This document shows positions 1 to 6,238 of a DNA stretch of 8,238 nucleotides, piece by piece. The notes under the pieces were generated by a model. That model made no database searches, was not told the origin of the DNA, and worked only from the letters and a program-made list of their open reading frames with translations. The stretch is from Sphingomonadaceae bacterium. Its GTDB lineage: Bacteria; Pseudomonadota; Alphaproteobacteria; Sphingomonadales; Sphingomonadaceae. The position numbers were made by a program, and so were the translations under genes. The DNA lies in assembly GCA_019454625.1 (NCBI GenBank), contig JACFNY010000074.1, forward strand, positions 1 through 8,238, read 5' to 3'. Numbering within the stretch: position 1 is the first letter of the stretch; each line of letters opens with the position of its first letter.

Positions 1-2187
1 CGTCGGCGTCATCTGGCGCACGGCGGCCTGCACCGAGGCCTCGTCGCGCAGCGCGTTGACGGCGGAGGTGAGCGCCTGCTCGTCGGCGAGCGCGCCGATC
101 GAGGCCTCGTAGATCTTGCTGTACTCGCTGGTGAGGCCGAGCTCGCCGCCGCCCTTGCGGCGGAGGTCGATGCTGATGGCGTCCGCGCCGACGCTCACGT
201 CGTCGACGGCGTAGATGTAGGGCACGCTGTCGGCGGTGAGGATCGTGTCGGGGTGGTCGGTGGTGATGCCGCCGCCCGCGGTGACGACGTTGATCGTCCG
301 CTCGCCCGCCATCAGGTCGGTGATGTTGAGCTGGATCGTGCTCGTGCCCGTGAAGCTCGCCGCGCCCGCGACCTCGAGCCCCGTGAAGTCGGTGCCGACG
401 TCGAGGATGATCTTCGAGGCGCCGGAGGCGCTCAGGCTCTGGAGCGCGAGGCCGTCCTGGCTCGTGAGGTCGAGCGTGCCGCCGGTCATGCCGAGCGCGA
501 GCGTGCCGCCGCTCGCCGACACGCCGCCGGAAACCGTGCCGCCGCTGATGCTCAGCACATTCGCGCCGCCGCCGAAGCTGATGGCGCCGGTGACGGTGCC
601 GTCCGTGACGTTGACGGTGTCGCTGCCCGCGCCGAGCCGCACCGCGCCGCTGATCGTGCCCGAGTTGTTCAGCGTGACGCCCGCCGCGCTCGCCGAGGTG
701 TCGATGGCGTAGGCGGAGACGTTCTCGCCGCTGGCGCCCACCGCCTGGATCGTGTCGCTGTTGGTGATCGTGGAGACGCCCGCCGCCGAATAGATGCCGT
801 AGGCGGTCTTGTTGTCGCCGTTCGCGGAGACCTGGATGGTGCCGCTGTTGGTCACCGAATCCACCGACGCGCCGGAATCGACGCGGATGCCGTAGGCGTT
901 GCCGCCCGCGCCGAAGGTGCCGTCGCTGTTCGCGGTGCGGTTGCCGCGCACGGTGATGCGGCCGCTGTTCGCGACCTCGGGCGCGATGCCGCCATCGCCG
1001 ACGCGGATGCCGCTTGCCGCCGCGTCGATCGCGGAGGCGGTGATGCTGGCGGTCGACTGGTTGCTGACGCCGCCGCCGACGCTCGCCGTGAAGCCGTTGC
1101 CGCCCGCCACTCTGACGGCGTCCGTCTCGCGGCCGGCGGTGCTGCCGCTCACCGTGATCGACGAGCGGTTGACGATGCCGTAGGCGTCCGCGCCCGTGCC
1201 GACATTGCCGACGACCGCGTTCGCCGTGCCGGACGCGCCGGGGGACACGAGGATCGCCGGCGCGCCGCCGAGCGCCGTGACCGTACCCGCGACCAGCGTG
1301 TGCTTGGTGGTGTCGACGTCGGCGGGCGCGACGCGGTTGCCGTCCTCGTCCACGTAGTAGCGGTCGTTGACGAAGCCGCCGCCGACCGTGCCGGAGATGA
1401 GCACGCTCGCCTTGCCGGCGACCGCGGGAACCGCCTCTCCGCTCGAATTCGTCGTCTGCGCCTGCCCGGTGGCGATGGCGCCCGCGTTGGCGATGCCGCC
1501 GCCGACCGCGCCGCTGACCGCGAGCGCGGCGCCGTCCGCGCCCGTCGCGGCGACGCCGCCCGTGACCTTCACGTCGCCGGTGACTTCGCCCGACACGGAA
1601 ACCGCGACCGAGCGCGCGCCCGTCACCGAGACGCCGTTCACGCCGAGGTCGCCGTCGAGGCGCGAGGTCACGGAGACGCCGTAGGAATCGGTGCCGCCGA
1701 CCGTGATCGAGCTGCCGCTGCCGCTCACCACGTTGCCCGTGAACGTGCCCGCGCCGCCGATCAGCAGCCCGACGTTGTTGGTGCCCACCGCATCGTTCGC
1801 GCCCGTGCCGGTCACCTGGATCGCGCCGTTGTTGGTGATCGTGCCGGAAAGCCCGCCCGCGGGCGCGACGACGGCGACGCCGGTGCCGTTCGATTCCGTC
1901 GTCGTCTTCACGGTGCGCGAGGCGTTCACCGTGACGCTGTGGCTCGAATCGACCGTGATCGCCGTGCCGCCGGAGACGTCGACGGTGCCGTCGACGATGA
2001 CGTTGCCCGGCCCGCTGTTCGCGTTCGACGTGGTGATCGGCGTGTTGCGGGTGCCCGTCACGGTCAGGTCCGCCGCGGCGGCGGGCCCGGCGGCGAGCGC
2101 GATCAGCGAGACGCTGGCCGAAACGCTGGCCCAAACACTGGCGATGAACGACGAGGTGACGCGGGACGTGCTGCGGAACGTGCTCAT
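1..2187 (-). CDS. Autotransporter-type surface protein, signal peptide and passenger (C-terminus outside window)
   Basis: Reading the minus strand from the ATG at 2187 gives 729 uninterrupted codons to the window edge, so the end of the gene is missing. Residues 1-39 look like a long Sec signal peptide (hydrophobic stretch around residues 14-33, cleavage likely near PAAAA-D40). The rest is rich in G, S, T, V, A and N, has no cysteine, and shows degenerate beta-helix repeats. The turn motif TNSGTI or similar recurs near residues 117, 445, 474 and 506, and AYGI-like turns recur near 335, 431, 462 and 492. Residues 680-729 (ending LRDEASVQAAVRQMTPT) resemble the linker that precedes the beta-barrel in sphingomonad autotransporters, so a C-terminal outer-membrane barrel is expected just beyond the edge (inference). 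The likely role is an exported cell-surface protein; the ligand cannot be told from sequence. An AAGGG ribosome-binding site precedes the start by about 5 nt. Confidence 0.88.
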   Translation of the reverse strand, partial: MSTFRSTSRVTSSFIASVWASVSASVSLIALAAGPAAAADLTVTGTRNTPITTSNANSGPGNVIVDGTVDVSGGTAITVDSSHSVTVNASRTVKTTTESNGTGVAVVAPAGGLSGTITNNGAIQVTGTGANDAVGTNNVGLLIGGAGTFTGNVVSGSGSSITVGGTDSYGVSVTSRLDGDLGVNGVSVTGARSVAVSVSGEVTGDVKVTGGVAATGADGAALAVSGAVGGGIANAGAIATGQAQTTNSSGEAVPAVAGKASVLISGTVGGGFVNDRYYVDEDGNRVAPADVDTTKHTLVAGTVTALGGAPAILVSPGASGTANAVVGNVGTGADAYGIVNRSSITVSGSTAGRETDAVRVAGGNGFTASVGGGVSNQSTASITASAIDAAASGIRVGDGGIAPEVANSGRITVRGNRTANSDGTFGAGGNAYGIRVDSGASVDSVTNSGTIQVSANGDNKTAYGIYSAAGVSTITNSDTIQAVGASGENVSAYAIDTSASAAGVTLNNSGTISGAVRLGAGSDTVNVTDGTVTGAISFGGGANVLSISGGTVSGGVSASGGTLALGMTGGTLDLTSQDGLALQSLSASGASKIILDVGTDFTGLEVAGAASFTGTSTIQLNITDLMAGERTINVVTAGGGITTDHPDTILTADSVPYIYAVDDVSVGADAISIDLRRKGGGELGLTSEYSKIYEASIGALADEQALTSAVNALRDEASVQAAVRQMTPT

Positions 2188-2301
2188 GGGGCCCTTTCAG
2201 ATACTGCCGACGGCGCCGAGCATCACCACCGGCCCACCCCACTCGGACCGGACGGAACGCCGCACGACACCGCCTCCCTGGCGCTTCGGAACGCTCTGTG
2301 G

Positions 2302-2330
2302 CGGATAGGGCCAAGCCCCGCTGCCGTCAA
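2302..2330 (-). promoter_or_regulatory. Sigma-70-type promoter for the autotransporter
   Basis: On the minus strand a TTGACG -35 box (2325-2330) and a TATCCG -10 box (2302-2307) are separated by exactly 17 bp, which fits alphaproteobacterial housekeeping promoters (TTGAC, 17 bp, TAT). Transcription would begin near 2295 and leave a leader of roughly 105-110 nt before the ATG at 2187. The assignment rests on pattern and spacing only. Confidence 0.6.
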
Positions 2331-2352
2331 TGGCCGCCCCCGCCGCGGCAAC

Positions 2353-2368
2353 CTGACGAAGCCGTCAG
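2353..2368. promoter_or_regulatory. Inverted repeat, possible operator
   Basis: CTGACG and CGTCAG form a perfect 6-bp inverted repeat around a 4-base centre (AAGC). It lies between the autotransporter promoter and the start of the broken acyl-CoA synthetase, about 55 bp ahead of the latter. The size would suit a dimeric repressor site, for example a TetR-type regulator, which often controls acyl-CoA metabolism genes. No regulator gene is visible nearby, so this is only a candidate. Confidence 0.3.
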
Positions 2369-2423
2369 CGTGTCTTTGTGCAACAGCTTTTGATAGCGTG
2401 GCCGCGGGAGGACCAGAACCGTC

Positions 2424-3775
2424 ATGCATCCATACGTCTTTGCCGCAGAGACCCCCGACAAGACCGCGATCGTCATTGCCGAGACCGGCGAAACCCTCAC
2501 CTACGGCGGCCTCGAGGCGCTCTCCAACCGCGTCGCGCAGCTCATCCGCGCGCACGGCCTGAAGCGCGGCGACGTGATCGCGCTGATGATGGAGAACGGG
2601 CTGGAGTTCCTGCCCATCTGCTGGGGGGCGCAGCGCGCCGGCATCGTGTTCACCGCGATGTCGACGAAGCTCGGGCGCGACGAGGCCCAGTACATCCTCG
2701 ACGATTCCGGCGCGAGGATGCTGTTCGCGAGCCCCGGCCTCGCCGACGTCGCGGCGAGGCTGGAGGTGCCCGGCCCGCGCTTCGCGGTGGGCGGCGCGAT
2801 CCCCGGCTTCGCGGACTTCGGCGCCGCCGTCGCCCGGCAGCCCGACACCCGCATCGCCGACGAATCGCAGGGCCGCGACATGCTCTACTCGTCGGGCACG
2901 ACCGGGCGGGCGGGACGCTCGTCGTGATGAGGCAGTTCGATCCCGAGCGCTATCTCGCGTTCGCCCAGCAGTACCGCGTCACGCACACGCAGCTCGTGCC
3001 GACGATGTTCGTGCGGATGCTGAAGCTGCCGGACGAGGTCCGCGCGCGCTACGACCTCTCCAGCCTCCGGGTGGCGATCCATGCCGCCGCCCCCTGCCCC
3101 GTCGAGGTCAAGCGTCGGATGATCGACTGGTGGGGGGAGACGATCTACGAATACTATGCCTCGACCGAGGGCGCCGGCTTCTGCGCTGTCAGCCCGCAGG
3201 AGTGGCTGAGGAAGCCCGGCACGGTCGGCCGCTCGCTGCTCGGCGAGATCCGCATCCTCGACGACGAGGGCGCGCTGCTGCCGCCGGGGCGCGAGGGCCG
3301 CATCTACTTCGCGGGCGGCGGCGAGTTCGCCTACCACAACGACCCCGAGAAGACGCGAAGCGTCCGGCACGATGAGCACGGCGCCACCTTCGGCGACATC
3401 GGCTACGTCGACGAGGACGGCTATTTGTTCCTCACCGACCGCGCCGCCTACATGATCATCACCGGCGGCGTGAACGTCTATCCGCAGGAAGCCGAGAACG
3501 TGCTCGTCATGCACCCCAAGGTGTCGGACGTCGCGGTGTTCGGCATCCCCCACGAGGAGATGGGCGAGGAGGTGAAGGCGGTCGTGCAGCCGCGCGACTG
3601 GGCGGACGCCGGGCCGGAGCTGGAGGCCGAGCTGATCGCCTTCGCCCGCACGCACCTCAGCCACGTCAAATGCCCGCGCTCGGTCGACTTCGAGCAGGCG
3701 CTGCCGCGGCACGACACGGGCAAGCTCTACAAGCGGCTGCTCAAGGACCGTTACAAGGCGGCGACTTCGCGTTAA
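2424..3775 (+). pseudogene. AMP-forming acyl-CoA synthetase, broken by internal deletion and frameshift
   Basis: This is an ATP-dependent acyl-CoA ligase of the ANL (AMP-binding) superfamily in two frames. The first 167 codons (stop at 2925-2927) carry the N-terminal domain and the start of the P-loop, YSSGTTGR (residues 155-162), then leave frame. From about 2909 a frame shifted by two bases continues the enzyme: GGTLVVM, then EYYASTEG, GDIGYVDEDGYLFLTDR, the hinge and C-terminal motif GGVNVYPQEAENVL, and PRHDTGKLYKRLL with the expected catalytic lysine. The PKG end of the P-loop and the following region, which usually holds a PLYHAAP-like motif, are absent. The two parts total about 450 residues against roughly 510 in relatives, so some 50-60 codons are gone and the deleted length must be 3k+1 bases. 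GGGAGGA at 2406-2412 precedes the ATG at 2424. Adenylation activity is very unlikely unless the lesion is a sequencing or assembly error. The natural acyl substrate cannot be assigned. Confidence 0.85.
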
Positions 3776-3817
3776 TCCCTCCGACAGACGCCCTGCCTTA
3801 CGGCAGGCCAAAGGAAA

Positions 3818-4789
3818 ATGGACGGGAAAGACATGATGGGTCGCATATTGGGAGCACTCGCAGCGGCGGCGATGCTGGTCGCGTGCACGTCGGAAGCGCC
3901 GGGCACCGCGAAGGAAAAGGCGTCCGCCCCCGCCACAGAAGCCTCCACCGAAGCCTCTGCCGCAGGTTCCGGGGCATCCGGCAAGGGCCCGGCGCTCTGG
4001 GCGGTGAAGGACGCCGACACCACCATCTACCTGTTCGGCACGATCCACATGCTCCCGGAGGGCACCGAGTGGCTGGCGCCGCCGGTCGCGAAGGCCTTCG
4101 ATGCCTCCGACACGCTGGTGCTCGAAGTGCTCGGCACCAACGATGCGAAGGTGACGACGCCGGTCATCCTCAAGATGGGCTACACGCCCGGCCTGCCGCC
4201 GCTCGCCGAGCGCGTTCCGGCGGACGAGCGCGACGAGCTTGCCGCCGCGATCAGGCACGCGGGCGTGCCCGCCGCCGCGCTCGACGCGATGGAGACGTGG
4301 CTCGCCACCATGTCGCTCTCCACCGCGCGCATCCAGAAGCTCGGTTACGGCATCGAGGGCGGCGTCGAGTACCAGCTCTCCACGCGCGCCGCCGCGCAGC
4401 GCAAGCGCATCGAGGCGCTGGAGACGGTGACCGAGCAGCTCGGCTTCTTCGACACGCTGCCCGAGGCCGAGCAGCGCACGCTGCTCGTCAACTCGATCGA
4501 CGACATCGACGACATCGACGCGGTCATCAGGAACGCCGTGACGAGCTGGCTCGCCGGCGACGTCGATGCGGTCGCCGACCTGCTGGAAGACGACACGCGC
4601 GATTCGCCGGGCCTCGCCAAGCGCCTGCTCACCGACCGCAACCTCAACTGGGCGAACTGGATCGCAGAGCGCCTCGAAACCACCCCCGGCACCGTGTTCG
4701 TCGCGGTCGGCACAGGGCACCTCGCGGGCAAGGACAGCGTGCAGTCCATGCTGGAGGCGAAGGGTTTGAAGGTCGAGCGGCTCAACTGA
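3818..4789 (+). CDS. TraB/GumN family lipoprotein
   Basis: The 323-residue product has an N-terminal lipoprotein signal with lipobox LVAC, so cysteine 23 would be lipidated and the protein held in the envelope. Residues 24-58 are a flexible A/S/T/E/G linker. The mature domain carries both GxxH signatures of the TraB/GumN (TIKI-like) superfamily, GTIH at 74-77 in WAVKDADTTIYLFGTIHMLP and GTGH at 298-301 near the C-terminus. In TIKI relatives these histidines belong to a metal-dependent protease site; whether bacterial members cleave peptides is not settled. ETVTEQLGFFDTLP (about 202-215) and the RN..W stretch (about 274-278) are also family-like. Two starts are reasonable. The ATG at 3818 has AAGGA only 2 nt upstream; the ATG at 3833, behind GGGAAAG, gives a shorter and more usual n-region. 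Residues 228-234 (DDIDDID) come from a short tandem GACGACATC repeat. It stands alone between the pseudogene and the rplY operon. Confidence 0.85.
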   Translation: MDGKDMMGRILGALAAAAMLVACTSEAPGTAKEKASAPATEASTEASAAGSGASGKGPALWAVKDADTTIYLFGTIHMLPEGTEWLAPPVAKAFDASDTLVLEVLGTNDAKVTTPVILKMGYTPGLPPLAERVPADERDELAAAIRHAGVPAAALDAMETWLATMSLSTARIQKLGYGIEGGVEYQLSTRAAAQRKRIEALETVTEQLGFFDTLPEAEQRTLLVNSIDDIDDIDAVIRNAVTSWLAGDVDAVADLLEDDTRDSPGLAKRLLTDRNLNWANWIAERLETTPGTVFVAVGTGHLAGKDSVQSMLEAKGLKVERLN

Positions 4790-4805
4790 CGGCGGAGTTG
4801 ATTAG

Positions 4806-4827
4806 CCCCTCCCCTGAAGGGGAGGGG
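4806..4827. repeat. Perfect C/G hairpin repeat
   Basis: CCCCTCCCCT and AGGGGAGGGG form a perfect 10-bp inverted repeat with a 2-base centre (effectively a 9-bp stem with a TGAA loop), starting 16 bp after the stop of the TraB/GumN gene. No run of T follows on either strand, so it is not a standard intrinsic terminator, although so strong a stem could stabilise or end the upstream mRNA. Similar C/G-only palindromes are dispersed between genes in many alphaproteobacterial genomes, so I call it a dispersed intergenic repeat. Copy number cannot be seen from one window. Confidence 0.6.
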
Positions 4828-4887
4828 TGATCCCGCAAGATTCCCGCTCCGCTCTGAACCGGTGGCGATTCACATCGCCCGAATCCC

Positions 4888-4916
4888 TTGCATTTCCGCG
4901 CTTCGGCGTGTACGGG
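4888..4916 (+). promoter_or_regulatory. Probable promoter of the rplY operon
   Basis: TTGCAT (4888-4893) and TACGGG (4911-4916) are separated by 17 bp and resemble -35 and -10 boxes of a housekeeping promoter. Transcription would start near 4923 and leave a leader of about 60 nt. The -10 match is weak. The position, between the hairpin repeat and the rplY ribosome-binding site, is what would be expected for the operon promoter. Confidence 0.4.
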
Positions 4917-4985
4917 CACCGCTTCCCGAGCGGCTGGTCATCCCTGGAGGCGGCTGCACGGGTTTGAACCAATGGAGAGATACAG

Positions 4986-5609
4986 ATGAGTGAAGCGCTG
5001 AAGCTCGCGGCTGAAGCGCGCGACCGGGCAGGCAAGGGAGCCTCCCGTGCAATCCGTCGCGAAGGCCGCGTCCCCGCCGTGATCTACGGCAACAACAAGG
5101 AACCCGTGCAGGTCCATGTCGAGGCGAAGGCCCTCGTCAAGATGCTGCAGACCGGCCATTTCCTGAACTCGGTCGTCGAGGTCGAGGTCGGCGGGAAGAC
5201 CGAACGCACGCTCCCCCGCGACGTGCAGTTCCACCCCGTCACCGACCGCCCGGTCCACGTCGACTTCCTGCGCCTGTCGAAGGACGCGCGCGTCACGGTC
5301 GCGGTTCCGGTGCGCTTCACCGACGAAGAGGCCTCGCCCGGCATCAAGCGCGGCGCGGTGCTCAACATCGTGCGCCACGAGGTCGAGCTGGTCTGCCCGG
5401 CCGACGCGATCCCCGACGAGCTCGTCGCTTCGCTGAAGGGCCTCGACGTGGGCGAATCGCTGCACATCTCGGCCTTCGCGCTGCCCGCCGGCGCCAAGCC
5501 CGTGATCGACGACCGCGATTTCACCGTCGCCACCATCGTCGCGCCGTCGGCGCTGCGTTCGAGCGAGGATGCCGAAGCCGCCGCCGAGGGCGAAGGCGAA
5601 GCCGCCTGA
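4986..5609 (+). CDS. rplY: 50S ribosomal protein L25/general stress protein Ctc
   Basis: The 207-residue product is the long, two-domain form of L25 (TL5/CTC type) that binds 5S rRNA in the central protuberance of the large ribosomal subunit. Residues 1-95 form the 5S-binding domain, with the typical stretches [14 protein letters not shown] (22-35) and [19 protein letters not shown] (76-94). Residues 100-190 match the C-terminal beta domain ([19 protein letters not shown], 122-140, and VGESLHIS, 155-162). The tail is acidic and alanine-rich ([14 protein letters not shown]), as is common in alphaproteobacteria. The ATG at 4986 follows GGAGAG (4974-4979) at good spacing and gives the standard N-terminus. 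It heads a block of translation-related genes, with pth 43 bp downstream beyond a terminator-like hairpin. Confidence 0.95.
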   Translation: MSEALKLAAEARDRAGKGASRAIRREGRVPAVIYGNNKEPVQVHVEAKALVKMLQTGHFLNSVVEVEVGGKTERTLPRDVQFHPVTDRPVHVDFLRLSKDARVTVAVPVRFTDEEASPGIKRGAVLNIVRHEVELVCPADAIPDELVASLKGLDVGESLHISAFALPAGAKPVIDDRDFTVATIVAPSALRSSEDAEAAAEGEGEAA

Positions 5610-5617
5610 CCCATAGG

Positions 5618-5645
5618 ACGCCCGGCCTTCGCGCCGGGCGTTTCT
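5618..5645 (+). terminator. Terminator-like hairpin after rplY
   Basis: ACGCCCGGC (5618-5626) pairs perfectly with GCCGGGCGT (5633-5641) around a 6-base loop and is followed by TTTCT. This is a GC-rich 9-bp stem with a short T tract, the form of an intrinsic terminator, starting 8 bp after the rplY stop. The T tract is short and the next start codon lies only 7 nt past the structure, so it probably acts as a partial terminator that sets the ratio of rplY to pth transcripts (inference). Confidence 0.7.
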
Positions 5646-5652
5646 GCGCGTG

Positions 5653-6234
5653 ATGCAGCTTTTCGTCGGCCTCGGCAATCCGGGGGGCGCCTATGCGCTT
5701 CACCGGCACAATGTCGGCTTCATGGCGGCCGACACCATCGCCGATGTCCACCGCTTCGGCCCGTGGACGAAGAAGTTCAAGGGCCTGATCGCGGACGGCA
5801 GCATCGGCGGCGAGCGCGTGCTGCTGCTGAAGCCGCAGACCTTCATGAACGACAGCGGCCGGAGCGTCGGCGAGGCGATGCGCTTCTACAGGCTTTCGCC
5901 CGGCGACGTGACGGTGTTCTACGATGAGCTCGACCTCGCGCCGATGAAGGTGAAGGTGAAGACGGGCGGCGGCGCGGCGGGCCACAACGGCATCCGCTCG
6001 ATCGCCGCGCACATCGGCGGGGATTTCCGCCGCGTCCGCATCGGCATCGGCCACCCCGGCGACAAGGCGCGGGTGACGGGCCATGTGCTCGGCAACTATG
6101 CGAAGGCGGAGATGGAGCCGCTCGCCGACCTGCTCGGCGCCGTCGCGCGCGAGGCGAGGTGGCTGGCGGCGGGCGACGACGCGCGCTTCATGAGCGACGT
6201 GGCGCTCGCCATGCAAACGAACGGAAAGGCCTGA
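5653..6234 (+). CDS. pth: Peptidyl-tRNA hydrolase
   Basis: Pth cleaves the ester bond of peptidyl-tRNAs that drop off the ribosome, freeing tRNA for reuse in the cytoplasm. The 193-residue product has normal family length and all the key residues. GLGNPG (6-11) contains the active-site Asn9, HRHNVGF (17-23) the catalytic His19, TFMNDSG (63-69) Asn66, and FYDELDLAP (89-97) the aspartate Asp91 that activates the histidine. GGGAAGHNGI (105-114) and RIGIGHPGDK (129-138) complete the signature. I chose the ATG at 5653 because it gives the canonical MQLFVGLGNPG start; a GTG at 5650 directly before it is a possible alternative. There is no clear ribosome-binding site, because the preceding bases belong to the rplY hairpin. 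The stop is 4 bp before ychF, so the two genes are surely co-transcribed. Confidence 0.96.
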   Translation: MQLFVGLGNPGGAYALHRHNVGFMAADTIADVHRFGPWTKKFKGLIADGSIGGERVLLLKPQTFMNDSGRSVGEAMRFYRLSPGDVTVFYDELDLAPMKVKVKTGGGAAGHNGIRSIAAHIGGDFRRVRIGIGHPGDKARVTGHVLGNYAKAEMEPLADLLGAVAREARWLAAGDDARFMSDVALAMQTNGKA

Positions 6235-6238
6235 TCTG

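Noticed and set aside
480..1720. Recurring GCCGCCGCC-like words, considered as a CRISPR array or a noncoding repeat
   Set aside because: They are unevenly spaced, follow the codon phase of the autotransporter and reflect Gly-Gly-Gly and Gly-Ala codons.
253..2562. Plus-strand open frame of about 770 codons opposite the autotransporter
   Set aside because: Its translation is a monotonous mix of R, A, D, V, G and H with no domain, and it arises from the third-position GC bias of the true minus-strand gene. The minus-strand frame has a signal peptide, beta-helix repeats, a ribosome-binding site and a promoter.
3792..3807. Small hairpin CCTGCC-TTAC-GGCAGG between the pseudogene and the TraB/GumN gene, considered as a terminator
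   Set aside because: The stem is only 6 bp and no T tract follows; it ends 10 nt before the next start and may be chance in GC-rich DNA.
2885..4720. Minus-strand open frame of about 610 codons
   Set aside because: It lies opposite the acyl-CoA synthetase remnant and the TraB/GumN gene and has the same artefactual R/A/V/D/G/H-rich composition; no motif is recognisable.
4919..4933. CCGCT-TCCCG-AGCGG stem in the rplY leader, considered as an autoregulatory L25-binding structure
   Set aside because: A 5-bp stem is weak evidence, and I could not find a convincing resemblance to the L25-binding part of 5S rRNA.
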